A model generated the notes under the pieces. That model was not told the origin of the DNA and did not search any database. It was given only the letters and a program-made list of their open reading frames with translations. A stretch of DNA of 64,000 nucleotides. It comes from Pachyseris speciosa. Its lineage: Eukaryota; Cnidaria; Anthozoa; Scleractinia; Pachyseridae. How positions within the stretch are numbered: the stretch's first letter is position 1; each line of letters opens with the position of its first letter. This document shows, in pieces, positions 1-11,584 of this stretch. The stretch covers positions 28,501 through 92,500 of the forward strand of contig JAEMWC010000107.1 in NCBI GenBank assembly GCA_016490735.1, read 5' to 3'. The translations under genes were made by a program, and so were the position numbers.

Positions 1-950
1 AGGTGTCAATTGGCTATAAGATGGATGCCCAGTATCAAAGCCGTACGCTGTAAACTAGCTTGTCAGGTGGGCCAGGTGGAGTTTGGCCGCCATGTTGGAT
101 TATTGTGATTACTATTAGGATATTATTAATTATTATTATCAATATACGCGGCCAAATAGAAAATCGGCCTCTTCAAAACACACGCTCAGCGGGCCGCAAA
201 AGACTGACAGCGGGCTGCTAATGCATTATCGGCCCTACAGCTGATTGGTTCTTGCTTCATCATCCGATGGATTTTAACCAATTAGAGTAAGCCTAGTGTT
301 GACGCGGGAAAACCATTCATTTGCGAAACTCCGGTTTTGAACTGCAGTTTTTTCAGTCGTCGAATCGTCTTCGAGCGAAAACTGAAGTAATGGAAGAAAT
401 TAGCAGTCAAAACTCAGATTTGGGGCTAGAAGATTTGGACAAATTAGAAGCAAAGGTCAGGCGGAAAATACAAAGAGAGCCACTTCGTGGGGGATCAAAT
501 AATTCGAGAAATGGTGCGACAAACGAAAGCTGAAAGTTGACTTCCATTGTGTAACACCGGTTGAGCTAAATGAGTTACTGCGGAAATTCTACGCTGAAGT
601 TAAATCGGATTTGTGTTTGGTATTATTGTGTTTATCCCATTCTTGATATCATTTGGCCTTGTTTATTGATAATAATGATAATGACATGACTTTTATCGGG
701 AATATTGTTTATTTGCGCCCTTGTAGTGTCATTTGCGGCCCTCGCGCTTCGCGCTCGGGCCGGGCAAGTTATTCCCTTATTGTGCGACTCCGTCATCGTC
801 GTCGTTGTCGTCGTGCGGTCGCGCCCACGGGCAATACCGCTAGCCATTTTTACCATGAGAAAAGGAGTTGACGGGTTTCTATAGGTATGGTGCTCCGCTT
901 GGCGGCCCTTCGGGCCGCTGGAGTTCCGCTATTATTTTTCAATGTATAGC
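1..950. repeat. Dispersed repeat, copy 1 (related to 46560-46870)
   Basis: The first 160 bases and the stretch 780-930 match 46560-46870 in the same orientation: the shared parts include the text around the Pro-poor GCCGCCATGTTGGATTATT block, a TCGTCGTCGT run, the block CAATACCGCTAGCC and a GC-rich terminal hairpin of ggtgctccg type. The left copy carries about 600 extra internal bases. Short open frames inside (for example 321-533) have no recognisable domain and I do not call them genes. This looks like a dispersed, non-coding element whose class I cannot name. Confidence 0.55.
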
Positions 951-1452
951 CTCTCACAGGAAAATCAATAAATGCTACACTTCTGTAAAATTACACAGCC
1001 TGCTTATATTTTTCGTTAGCTACACACGCAAGGAAGGAAAAAATAGAACGTAAATCCAAAAGTTTTATCGAGTCAAGTGCCTCCGGGTTCGCCTCATACT
1101 AGCTATGGCCGTGAAAACGGGCGGTCAAAGCTATTATAGGACTTGAAAATAATTTTTCTCTGTATTAAAAACATAAACAGAAATTAAAATCCACAACCTC
1201 AAGTGCTATATCGTGACCCCCAACAACCCTCCGTCATTTAAGCCTTTGTCAATCACAAGCAATCTACGGTTCAATAGTTAGAGTTCCGTCGTTGGTTGTC
1301 GAACTGAATTTCAATTTACCGCAAATATCTTTATTTACTTCTTCGTACGTCACGTTATAAGCAAGGTAAAGAAGAACTAGGAAAAATATAGTAGGCCTCC
1401 TTAATAACTAATATTAACAACAACTCTGGGGTACAAATGCATGGTATAACGG

Positions 1453-2040
1453 AATGGCGCACTGTATGAATTATTCCTTATTCATAAAATTTCCTTTGCT
1501 ATCCCCTCAAATCTGCGTTAGGGTTATCCCTAGGACCCAAGATGTGTCTCATATTGTCATACGTTTGGAGGTAGACTTAGCCCTAAAACTATTTTGTGTA
1601 CTATCATTCAACCCTACTGAAATCTCTAACAGTGCTTCCAGAGTGAGAGTAATTAATTCTCTCCAATGTTTGACAGCCAGAGGCAGTCACGGGGAAGTAA
1701 CTCTTATTATATTAATAGCGTCCTTTGAGTCATATAATAAATCCTTTATTGACCAAGCTTGTACGGTCAAGGTGGCGGAATATTGGCCTCGTTGTTATAC
1801 TTGGCCAATATCTGGCCGCCATCTTGACCTCACGATTGGCCAATAAAACCCATATTTATAGCTTGAACTTGGCCTAAACAGAAGATTTTTAGGACTTTTG
1901 CCTTAAAGTTAAAATTACTTTGTACGACGAAATAAATTTTAATTTCAATTTCTTAAAAGAATAATTAGTCAAATAAGCGCGAAATTAGCGCCAATTGAAT
2001 AGTTGTACTTTTAGTTTATAGGTGTCCCCAATTAGCTAAA
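1453..2040. repeat. Dispersed repeat, copy paralogous to 62551-63480
   Basis: This segment aligns base by base over most of its length with 62551-63480, same orientation, and both copies run into an (ATT)n-(AGT)n microsatellite. The right copy has an extra 322-bp insertion (62634-62955) that is absent here, so this copy is the empty site. The open frame 1454-1846 lies entirely inside the repeat and shows no domain; I regard it as spurious. Confidence 0.7.
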
Positions 2041-2076
2041 TTGTAGCTAAATGCATTGACACTGATATAAATTAAA

Positions 2077-2077
<1 letters not shown>

Positions 2078-2114
<37 letters not shown>

Positions 2115-2152
2115 TAGCAGTAGTAGTAGTAGCAGAAGTAGTAGTAGGTAGC

Positions 2153-2235
<83 letters not shown>

Positions 2236-2303
2236 AAGTGGTAGTGGTAGTGGTAGTGGTAGTGGTAGTGGTAGTGGTAGTGGTAGTGGTAGTGGTAGTG
2301 GTA

Positions 2304-2334
<31 letters not shown>
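2078..2334. repeat. Compound microsatellite (TTA)n-(AGT)n-(GGTAGT)n
   Basis: About 250 bases of pure trinucleotide and hexanucleotide repeats: ATT units, then AGT units, then alternating GGTAGT units, then AGT again. It closes the repeat at 1453-2040 and has the same order of motifs as the microsatellite at 63545-64000, so it is probably the tail of that element. Confidence 0.95.
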
Positions 2335-2335
<1 letters not shown>

Positions 2336-2972
2336 TGAGTTAATACTTAAGGCTTGATTTTTCGTAACTTGTCTAATAAGGTTTGTTTAAGGTTTGAGCA
2401 GAAAGGTGGTTTCACAGATCAGTTAGATCAGTTTTTCATCGTACTGCTCAAGTACATATGCTTAAGTAAATATGTACCTGTTAATACCTGATCGATTAAT
2501 ATACTACATGCAACTAATCAGCAAGACCAGTTTACAGTTATAAAGAAATGGTGCTCAAAGCTGGACTGTTTGATCTACGAGATGCTGTTTTTCAGGGACA
2601 CAAAACCAAACCTTAGCACAAAGTCAGATTCCGTTCGCGCCAAATTCTTTACATAACATTTGAATACGTTAACATGTAGGCTCCAAGTTACTTTTCCTAT
2701 TATATACATAATCAATTCTATCATGTAGTTTGAACGGGATAATGATGTCATTGAGTCATCGAAACTTTGTTCGTTCGTTTTTAATATCTTTAATGTTCCT
2801 TCTTTAATGTCTTAATTTAAACTGATGAAAAGATGCGCAAGGTCAGCTGAACTCACTCGCCGTCACCATCGTTGTTGCTAAAGCTAGCCCTTTATTCAGA
2901 TAACACCTCTAAACACCTCTAACGCAAGAAAAAGACAACCTAAGATAACTTGGCTGAATTATAATAACTCAC

Positions 2973-3239
2973 CCTTAGATAGCCTGTGCCATTGCTTAAT
3001 ACCCCTCCAACTGCGACATCGTAGTCTTGCATGGAGTTAGAAATGTTCAAAGCGAAGCCAAACCCGATCCAACCAGTCGCATTAACCTCCGCCAAGAACT
3101 CCAGCGTGTCTGAAGCCTCGTCAAAATTGTACGAAATGTAAGCTCTGTCATGCAGAATAATACTGTTGGGAAACAAATCTCCAGCGCTTATTGCTGAGTT
3201 GACCAAAACCGCCAAAACACATACACGAAGACAGTCCAT
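2973..3239 (-). CDS. First coding exon of a secreted DOMON-domain protein (partial gene)
   Basis: The exon reads from an ATG at 3239 to a consensus donor (agg|gtgagt) at 2973. It encodes an 18-20 residue hydrophobic signal peptide (MDCLRVCVLAVLV...) and the first half of a DOMON domain, with the family signature GWIGFGFA, the segment DYDVAVGGV and the exon end GTGYLR. Exon length (267 bases) and donor phase (0) are identical to exon 1 of the four-DOMON gene at 31110, so it is a diverged paralogue. DOMON is an Ig-like beta sandwich of extracellular proteins that binds haem or sugars. The next exon, expected to start with a D-Y-x-T-x-G motif, is not recognisable between 1 and 2972 and probably lies beyond the left edge. 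A longer frame to 3266 has no ATG. Confidence 0.85.
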
Positions 3240-3419
3240 TGCGAACGGGTAACAAGTTAAGATCAAAAGTAGCTGAGCGCGTCCAAGTCCGAAACTTAAC
3301 CACTTTTTATTCTGACGACCAATATGTTTAATGTTTGTGTTTGTTTATCAGCTTCTATAAATGTTGAGGTTTTCACTCTCATTTAGCTTAATATTTTAAG
3401 AGCGTTCAATATTGCGCCG

Positions 3420-4235
3420 TGGGTAAAATTGAGTGCCATCAAAGGCGCCACTTAACAAGAAAATTAAACCCCTTTAAGAGGGGGAGGCATTGGATTTTTC
3501 GGTTTTTCGGTTTTTGCAACGAAAAACTTCGGTTTTTCGGTTTTGGTGTCTGTTACGGTTTGCGGTTTTTGCTTTTATTAGGATTTGGTTTTCACTTTTC
3601 GGCTAAAATACAAGGGGTTTTCGGATCTGGTATCTGACGTGGTTTTTGGCTTCTTTTCGGACGACATCAGTACTGATGGCGGCAGTTCACAAGATCACCA
3701 GGATGAGTTAGGGGCATCTCCTTGCGTCCTGACACGCATATTGTGTAGTTTGAAGTGAAACCCATTTCATGAACCGTTGCTATGTGACTCCCTGCTATGC
3801 CGATACTATTAAACTGCTGGACGACTATTTCGGATACAGCTCGAAGCCAAAAGAGGGAAGACCCAATACCGATGTAAAAGCCTTGAGGGATTTGAAAACA
3901 AATCTTTACGTCCTCCTGAAGATTTGTTCCACAATTTTTATATTATATTCTAGCCACCAGCTGCGAATGTGAAACTGAGGAGTTCTAAGACGGCTCCACG
4001 CTTACAACAGAGCTAGCATCAGAAGCATAGATTTCTTTGCCCAGAAGGGTTCAAGGAGGCTTGAGCTTGGCACATTACTCAAAGATTAAGCCCCCGATCA
4101 ATTTCGACCAAGAAATTTTTCTTGAGTGTTGACGTTTTTACGCGGTTTGATCTTGACTGTCTGATTTTAGGGCCTTCAAAACGCACAAAATGCAATCCTG
4201 TAGACAGTCCAATTTATCAAAATTTACCGGGGGAG
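3420..4235. other. Low-complexity and unassigned sequence left of the foldback element
   Basis: From 3490 to 3650 the plus strand is rich in imperfect TTCGGTTTTT units; related units recur at 8160-8265 on the other side of the foldback element, in the same orientation. Short open frames at 3419-3637 and 3769-3972 show no domain. A faint outer inverted repeat (GAGGCATTGG near 3484 against CCAATGCCCCTC near 8270) may mark the ends of a larger element of about 4.8 kb. Confidence 0.35.
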
Positions 4236-4292
4236 CATGCCCCCGGATATGGAAAGCCAAATGGTGCAAAATTCAAGAAGCAAAATTGGCGT

Positions 4293-4680
4293 CACATTCA
4301 ACAAATTTCCTATCAAGGTCAAGACGGATTTCGATCAAGCTCAACAAAATCAAGTCAAGCTCAACGATTTTCTCACATTCAACAAATTTCCTATCAAGGT
4401 CAAGACGGATTTCGATCAAGCTCAACAAAATCAAGTCAAGCTCAACGATTTTCTCTCAAGGTCAAGACATCTTTTAAACAAGCTCAACAAAATAAAGTTA
4501 TCACATTCAACAAATTTCCTATCAAGGTCAAGACGGATTTCGATCAAGCTCAACAAAATCAAGTCAAGCGCAACGATTTTCTTTCAAGGTCAAGACATCT
4601 TTTAAACAAGCACAACAAAATAAAGCTATCACATTCAACAAATTTCCTTTCAAGGCCAAGAGATATTTGAGTCAAGCTCA
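4293..4680. repeat. Tandem repeats within the left arm
   Basis: A block starting CACATTCAACAAATTTCCT recurs at about 4293, 4374, 4502 and 4628. Units of about 81 and 127 bases differ by a segment carrying CAAGACATCTTTTAAACAAG. The mirror copy at 7600-7910 has fewer units. The repeats are open in several frames, which explains the long overlapping open frames here. Confidence 0.85.
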
Positions 4681-4867
4681 AGAAATAAATTGAGTTACTT
4701 TCAACGAAAAAATTATCGCAGTTTCAAGCTGCGTTCGATATCGACCAACAACTTGGCCTTTCAAGGTCAAGCCGTGATTGCCGTCACGCTCAACGTAACC
4801 AAATTCTTGCATCAACAACCGCAACACGTTGTCAACAACTACCCCAAACACTGTCAACAAATAAAAT

Positions 4868-4912
4868 ATGGAATCCGGAATCCGGAATCCGGAATCCGGA
4901 ATCCGGAATGTG
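4868..4912. repeat. GGAATCC minisatellite
   Basis: Five to six copies of the 7-base unit GGAATCC on the plus strand. The same unit appears, on either strand, at 6950-6975, 7380-7402 and, at greater length, at 44790-44866. It lies at the junctions of the foldback arm and its internal segments, so it looks like an element terminus and not a random microsatellite. Confidence 0.85.
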
Positions 4913-5262
4913 AACTAGATGTCTGGTAGAAAATGTCGAAAAAAAAATCGCTTGAGTGACAAGAAGGTCAACAAATCTATGATTGTAGCCCTTGAAAAAT
5001 TACAAGGGCAGGGAAATTTCAAAACTGATTCAGCCTTAAATTTGCAGCAATTAACAATTAAGCCCATGGAATACTTTTATACTATAAATGTATTGTGCAT
5101 TTCGAACATTCCAAAATCAAATCGTTTTAAAAGCGCCTTCTCTGATTTAAGTTGCCGGGAACTTTTCGAGCAGTCTTGATATTGGTACATGCTTGGTATC
5201 TTCAATCTTCAAATCGCTTGTATTCATGCCGACGAAGGTTAATCTTGAAGTGCATGAATATA

Positions 5263-5640
5263 AAATAAAGGTGGATTTCCACTGTCGCGTAATTTTTACG
5301 GCCGCACGGACGTAAACTTGAACTGGCTTTACGTGCGTAAATAAAATAGAGACGATGTGTGAAAGGACGCGCGTATAAAAACGTAAAAGTTGAGCGAGGT
5401 TTAACTTTTAAGGTGGATTTCCACTGTCGCGTAATTTTTACGTGCGCACGGACGTAAACTTGAATTGGCTTTACGTGCGTAATAAAATAGAGACGATGTG
5501 CAAAAGATCGCGCGTAAACGTAAAAGTTGAACCTCGTTCAACTTTTACGTTTACCCGCGTCCTTTCACTCATCGTTTCTATTTTATTTACGCACGTAAAG
5601 CCAGTTCAAGTTTACGTCTGTCAAGTTTACGTCTTTGCAG
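5263..5640. mobile_element. Palindromic MITE, one direct and one inverted unit
   Basis: Two direct units begin with AAGGTGGATTTCCACTGTCG (about 5265 and 5410). The second is followed by its own reverse complement, giving an inverted pair of about 85-base arms around a CTC centre at 5533-5535 (for example CGTAAAAGTTGAAC before and GTTCAACTTTTACG after). Non-coding; the expected RNA or single strand would fold into a long hairpin. Confidence 0.8.
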
Positions 5641-5644
5641 CAAT

Positions 5645-6975
5645 CAAGCCCATGAAGTTTATTCTAGGACAGCATTTTAATACTTTGGTTTTGCTTTTAA
5701 TAAACCGCCTGATTCCTTTAAAGCACACAGCTTTCAATCACACCACAACGATACTAATTAATGTTCTGTGCATTTTGAACATTTAAATTCAAATCATTTC
5801 AATTAAAAGCACCTTCTCTTATTTTTTGTCGATGAAAAGTGTGAGGCCTGTCCACAAGTTGACCGCAACTTTTTGAACAACTTTCGATTTTCGATCAACC
5901 TTTATGATTTCGAGCAACTTTTTTTTTTCCGTTTTCAATGTTTTATTATTGATTTCAGCTAGATCTTTATAAAACATGAGCTATTTTTACTTATTACTTT
6001 AAACGCTTCGTGACCAAAAAGCAGACAAAAATCACTTTGCATATCTTGACTTAATTGCGCGTGGGAACGCTTACGCCTGATTGGTCATTGTCTGTTGTTC
6101 CATGCTGGAATGTTTGGGAACTGTATCGGCGCGTACATTTCAGGTTATCGAGTGGCCGTCGATAAAACGAGGAACATGGGACATTCCGGAACATCCTGGT
6201 ACATTCTGGAACATCTCCAAAAGACGAAAAAAGATCACTTTAAAAAAACTTTAAATATACAGAAAAAAGAAACTAACACGAAATAAATATAATCCGAGAG
6301 ATTAACTGGAGAAAAAAAGAAGACAAAGAATAAAGGCGTTTATAAATGCCCCACCTGGAAATGATAGCTATGGGGGCTGGGTGAGGATTGTTTTAGCGCT
6401 TTCGTTTGCTTACAACATTTTCACCCTCATACAGTTGTACCGTCTTCTGCCATTGCTCTTTTTTTTTTTTTTTTTTTTTCGAAAAAACCTAAGTCAGTAT
6501 GGTGCCCAATATACCTTGAAACGTTTATATAGGAACCTTGAGCACGCTGCTCTCCACTTCTGATTGGTTAAGGATATCTACAACAACTGAGGACTCGGTC
6601 AGGCCTACTTTTACAGTAGACGATAAACGTAGTTAATCTGCTCCAAGAAAGATTTTCTTCCCAATAGCAATGCTTCTCACTCCGTTTTTGCAGCGAGGGC
6701 TGCACTGTATGGGCCTGTTTGTTTCTTACGGTTAAACATGTACGAGGCTAGTGTAAAATCTCGCGGGTCAGCTCTTTAAGTTGCATTTAATGATCCTGCA
6801 TACGGTCTTTCTTAATAGTTATCCCTATATCCCTCCACATCGACTCAACTGGAAAGAACAAACCAAGTCCCAGATTAAGACTTCACTCCTGTCACCTACC
6901 TCTTCCTGTAAGACATCTATCGTCTTCTTCTTCGGTTCTTTTAACCCTCAATCCGGATTCCGGATTCCGGATTCC
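5645..6975. repeat. Internal segment, inverted copy at 43105-44690
   Basis: This 1.3-kb stretch is repeated in reverse orientation at 43105-44690 with few differences. It includes the block GGAACATCTCCAAAAGACG (6207), a long T-run at 6460-6478, and a short piece of a non-LTR retrotransposon reverse-transcriptase tail (open frame 6781-6978). Compared with the 43-kb copy it lacks the last part of that tail and the (TAA)n tract; the text jumps directly to GATTCCGG minisatellite. No intact gene. Confidence 0.75.
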
Positions 6976-7191
6976 TGATTTTAGGTAAACCCGAAAAATA
7001 TAAGCAAACATCTTACTTTTATTTACATTTATTATCGCATAGCCAGACAACTTTCCTAATAACTGAACTACATATTAAATACACGATGGTGCTAGTCACA
7101 GCGGGACGCAACCATACTGACACAAAACAGGACCATTTTGATGCCAATTTTCCATACCTGTTTAGGGATACAGGCGAAATACAGTGACGGT

Positions 7192-7281
7192 AGTTTCCTG
7201 CTAGCAGAGGCCTCTTTTCCTTGTATTCAGCGTCCCCAGCACGCTGAATACAAGGAAAAGAGGCCTCTGTTAGCAGGGAAT
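7192..7281. repeat. Near-perfect hairpin inside the foldback element
   Basis: Arms beginning CTGCTAGCAGAGGCCTCTTT and ending AAAGAGGCCTCTGTTAGCAG pair almost perfectly over about 37 bases and leave a loop of only a few bases (CCCCAG). It is absent from the paralogous internal segment at 43-44 kb, so it is a separate small insertion. Non-coding. Confidence 0.85.
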
Positions 7282-8379
7282 GACGGTAGTAATTGGTTTG
7301 ATCATTTTCAGAAACATTTGGCTTCAAATATTGTCCTCTATCTGAGCTCTTTCTGTTCTCCGCACTGCGGTTTCTAGAATCCAGATTCCGGATTCCGGAT
7401 TCCATAATTTTATTTGTTGACAGTGTTTGGGGTAGTTGTTGACAACGTGTTTCGGTTGTTGATGCAAGAATTTGGTTACGTTGAGCGTGACGGCAATCGC
7501 GGCTTGACCTTGAAAGGCCAAGTTGTTGGTCGATATCGAACGCAGCTTGAAACTGCGATAATTTTTTCGTTGAAAGTAACTCAATTTATTTCTTGAGCTT
7601 GACTCAAATATCTCTCGGCCTTGAAAGGAAATTTGTTGAATGTGATAGCTTTATTTTGTTGAGCTTGTTTAAAAGATGTCTTGACCTTGAAAGAAAATCG
7701 TTGAGCTTGACTTGATTTTGTTGAGCTTGATCGAAATCCGTCTTGACCTTGATAGGAAATTTGTTGAATGTGATAACTTTATTTTGTTGAGCTTGTTTAA
7801 AAGATGTCTTGACCTTGAGAGAAAATCGTTGAGCTTGACTTGATTTTGTTGAGTTTGATCGAAATCCGTCTTGACCTTGATAGGAAATTTGTTGAATGTG
7901 ATGCCAATTTTGCTTCTTGAATTTTGCACCATTTGGCTTTCCATACCCGGACCCCCCTACAATCTTGCGCCATGGGCTCTTGCCATTTCGAGCCTTCGGC
8001 GCTCAAACGCACCTCCACACGCAAAAACCTGTCTACGGGCCTGCTGATTCACTAATAGCTTCCACGAAAACCGTGATAAAATCAAGATAGCTTAGTCTGT
8101 ATCCTCCACGTGCCACAAATGTATCAGGTCGATTAAGGTTTCGGAAATTTGAGTCTGTAAATTCTAGGTTTTGATGGTTTTGTATTCGGTTTCCGGTTTT
8201 GATGGAAATTCACTCCGGTTTTTCGGTTTCGGATGATTTTTTGAGCGGTATTTCGGTTTCTAGTGGGCCCCAATGCCCCTCAGTCAGAATTTTTTCCATG
8301 GGCATGCAAAAAAACGTGCGAGAAAATGATGGACCTGTATTTTCAAGTGATTATGCTGCACAATAAGGCTTTGAATAGT

Positions 8380-10400
8380 GTATAAACAAATAATATCAAT
8401 ACCAAAGCTCGCATTCTATGGTTTGGGACTTTTGACCAGATCATGTGCCGTGAACATTGAAGTAAAAGCTAAACACGTTATTTGGTGGCCTTTTTCGAGT
8501 AGAACTGTTTACATCTTTGTATTAATGTTACTGATCGTGTATGGTATTTTTCCTGACATATTGGTGGCACACTAATCGGTCTCTCGAAGAGGTATCCATA
8601 GTAACAAGCATAGGACTGGATGCCAAGCCTCTCGTGAAGAATTGTTGAATCAAATATTGATGATGTGCTGAAACCGTTTCCCACCCCACGACGTTCAACA
8701 TCGTTTGACAGGGTGCAACAAAATCGAACGGATGCTGAAGCCGTTTGCCCGGGCCTTTACAAACATTAACTACCTGCTTCAGTGGTGGCTCAGTTATTAG
8801 CTATTAACTGCTAAGCATTTTATGAATTGCGGATGTGTTCGATGACGCGATTGTTGGCAGAAAGCAAAGATTGTGTCTTGATTTGCCAGATAAGATGCCA
8901 AGAGGGTCCTTAGAGTTGTTTTTAGCGATAATTAGTGTAATGACCCAGAATAAGCTATGCAAATTAGACAATTAACAGATGCTAGTGTTTCACTTATTTT
9001 TCTAGAACCAATGAACGGAACGAGAATCAAAGTCACATAAGGTTGAAAAAACGGCAGCATTCCCAAGAGAAGCACAGATTTTCTTCCTCATGCATTCCAA
9101 ATTATTTCTATTCTTTTTGACTTAATTACTTTTGATGATTTTGTTTAATTTGGTCGATCGGGGTAACAAAGAAGAGCAAGCAAGACGAATATTAAGTAGA
9201 GGTGTCGTAAACGATGAGAACGTTTAAGTCCCGGATGTTTCGTGGCTCATTTTGACATGTGTGATTACACTTGATGACGTAAAAATGCGTCATACGAAAA
9301 GCTTACTGCTTGTTGCGGCACCTGAGAAGTCTATGACTTCAAGCGGTACAATTTTTAAATACCACTGTAGGTCTGACCTCAAGAGGTTTAAGGCCAGGAT
9401 TTAAAAACAAGTTCAGAAATATGGTTAATAACCAATATCTTTCTTCAGATTGCCTAGAACCCGATGAAACTTTCCCTAAATATAAATACTGTGGCCCTCA
9501 TTTGCCTTAACGTATAATTTTGATCTCGTGAGCAGTCACATGATCACATTATGAAAAATTCTTAAATCAGCGTTACGGTGGCGGATTTTGTTGTTACAGA
9601 TTATAAGTCAGCGTTTCCATATCTATCTTTCTACGCTTGGAATGATCGTTCTCGAGTTTTAGAAAAACAACAGCCAAAGGTTGAAATCTGGGCTGAAAAA
9701 TGACCGTTGTCCTCATAATGCTTTTGTTGAGAATGATGGACGTTCATTCCAAAGGAGAGATGCTGGAAATAATTAATATACATACGAAAAGCGTTTTTAT
9801 TCGATTATATATCCTACAGCCTTCACCTCCTCAAGTGACATGTCACGTGATTTAAGATAACGTCTATTGTACTTAAAATAAAAGCCCCTGTGTCAGGCTG
9901 CTTGAGACAGCGGAAAACGGCGTTCATTCGCAAACTAATTGGAAGACACTCAGAAGACCATTTTACTTATACCAATGGCTTCCCCGTCTGAAATTATTTT
10001 CGACATAAAGTAACCTTATGCCGGAGAAGGAATTATACCGGGCAGTAATAGAGGGCATTGAAGTAACTTCTTCTTTAATTTATTTTGAGATATGTACTGT
10101 AATCATGCATAAAAGCTTCTCAAAAAGAGATTTTCACAGAAGCACTGACTTTGAATTGAGTTTGTAAAACAGTACAAAGGTTCGCTAACTTAAATACTAA
10201 GTATTCTCATGTTGATTAGAACACACAAATGAAAATAAAGGTGTACAAAATCAATTAATCATAACTAATTAGGATTGAACATGCTGAAAAATTTTAATTA
10301 GCTCATTTAGCTCATTAACATTATTTTATTTCAAAGCAGCTAGATAATGGATCAAATCCCTGTAAAACCAGGGAAACGCATGTTATAGTCTAGTATTCTA
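8380..10400. repeat. Dispersed repeat, copy paralogous to 38095-39620
   Basis: Long blocks match 38095-39620 in the same orientation: the start (AAAGCTCGCATTCTATGG), a middle block around GTTGCGGCACCTG, and the end around CAAATCCCTGTAAAACCAGG. Each copy has its own insertions. No open frame of note. The class is unknown; the segment 9480-9990 has little counterpart in the other copy. Confidence 0.7.
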
Positions 10401-10596
10401 ATCAGTATTGCTCGTACAGTAAGCACTGACACGAACTATTTTTTACTAACAGATCAGTAATCCGATCTGCCTGAATTAAAATCATAGATCACCCGCTGTG
10501 AAACGTAGGGTAATTCATATCCTAGGTAACTTGATCTTTTAATTCACTTGAGCGGAGTAGTCTCTAAATACTCTTTGTCTTTAGCCATCGTAGCTT

Positions 10597-10754
10597 AACA
10601 AGAAATAACACACAAACTGCAGTGATAAACATGACGATAAAACGCATTCTAGGAAAACAAAAATAAAACTAAATGATATAGTTTTATTTTCCAACAATAA
10701 GTTTTATTAAATTGTCATGTTTATCACCGCCGTTCGTGTCTTATTTGTTGTCAA
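10597..10754. mobile_element. Foldback MITE
   Basis: The arm containing GTGATAAACATGAC at about 10622 is the reverse complement of GTCATGTTTATCAC at about 10714, and pairing extends outward through AAATAACACACAAACTGC against its mirror near 10740. The centre has an extra small hairpin (AAATAAAACTA / TAGTTTTATTT). Non-coding, within the 3' flank of the four-DOMON gene. Confidence 0.7.
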
Positions 10755-10767
10755 TTAGTCTCTTATT

Positions 10768-10900
10768 TCGGCAATGGATTGTGGGGCGGAAGAAATAAAC
10801 GCTCGCGCGAATTCGGCGCTCCCCTCGAGCTCGCGTCATGTCTCCTCCCAATTTTGCGCACGCGCGTCTTTCTCGCACCCCACAATCCATCACCGAAATT
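10768..10900. mobile_element. Short GC-rich inverted-repeat element
   Basis: Terminal blocks CAATGGATTGTGGGG and CCCCACAATCCAT are inverted copies around a GC-rich core carrying CGGCGCTCCCCTCGAG. The same kind of core, in the opposite sense (GAGGGGAGCGCC) and with the same GGATTGTGGGG terminus, recurs at 51365-51460 inside the ISL2EU transposon, so this is a small repeat family. Confidence 0.6.
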
Positions 10901-11362
10901 AGAAACTTCTCACAGTGTACCTGGTTGGTTACTCGAGTTATCAGAGCTAAAATGTTCTATTTAACTCGTCAGTTTGAAGAGACCGCAGAAAAAGATTAAA
11001 AACGGACATTGGGGTATATATACTGAAAGTAGACGTGCTAAAAACAAATTACAAAATTTATACGATAATTTCAATAGAGTCCAAGGATCGATTCACGACC
11101 AGCAGTTCGTGGAGTTATTTTTCTACAAATTAGTTTCCATTCTTTATATTTCATGAATTACCAAGCTCGCGAGAACTCCTAACCCTTTTTTACAATTCAG
11201 ATTTTCAGTACTCGAGTTTATCTGCTGAGCACTAAAAGCTCTAGAGACAACAACTTCCAGAGTTACCAACGGATCAAGACTTTCATTTAGTCGTACGTTT
11301 CTCTCAGAAATAGGCAGTCTTTTCGATAGCTTCAAGTCATCCAAAGTGACAGTTCCTTAGAT

Positions 11363-11584
11363 TTACACCAACAAAACAGCGAACAATGCGATTGCAAAAG
11401 TGACAATCCCATAAATGCTTGAACACGGAGAGGAACCCGATCGTTCTGTCGGTATAGGCTGCTGTGCGGCCACCTGAATAACTTGATCGCTAGTCCACCC
11501 CCACACGGAATGTATGCCAAAGGTATTTTGGTTAGTGATGTCCATTGCGCTATAGGCCCAAATGAAATGAACTCCTTCGCCGGG
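11363..11584 (-). CDS. Exon 12: end of DOMON 4 and C-terminal anchor
   Basis: Starts PGEGVHFIWAYSAMD after acceptor attacag and ends in a stop at 11363. The last 17 residues are hydrophobic (IYGIVTFAIALFAVLLV), preceded by small residues (SGSSPCSS), with no basic cytoplasmic tail. This is the layout of a GPI-attachment signal; a plain transmembrane anchor is the alternative. Confidence 0.85.
   Translation of the reverse strand, partial: PGEGVHFIWAYSAMDITNQNTFGIHSVWGWTSDQVIQVAAQQPIPTERSGSSPCSSIYGIVTFAIALFAVLLV

Larger units (their letters stand above)
4236..7950. mobile_element. Foldback element with long inverted arms
   Basis: The plus strand at 4236-4905 is repeated as the reverse complement at 7370-7950: both arms start with a TATGGAAAGCCAAATGGTGC block, continue through tandem CAAGGTCAAGACGGATTTCG units, then a CGCAGTTTCAAGCTGCGTTC block, and end in GGAATCC minisatellite. 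Arms of about 600-650 bases enclose about 2.5 kb that contains no intact gene. Overlapping open frames in both arms (for example 4122-4670, 7669-7944) are translations of the tandem repeat and not proteins. It resembles a Foldback-type or composite non-autonomous DNA transposon. No transposase is visible inside. Confidence 0.7.

Noticed and set aside
4122..4670. 182-codon open frame as a gene
   Set aside because: It is a translation of the tandem repeat in the foldback arm, open in all three frames, and mirrored in the other arm.
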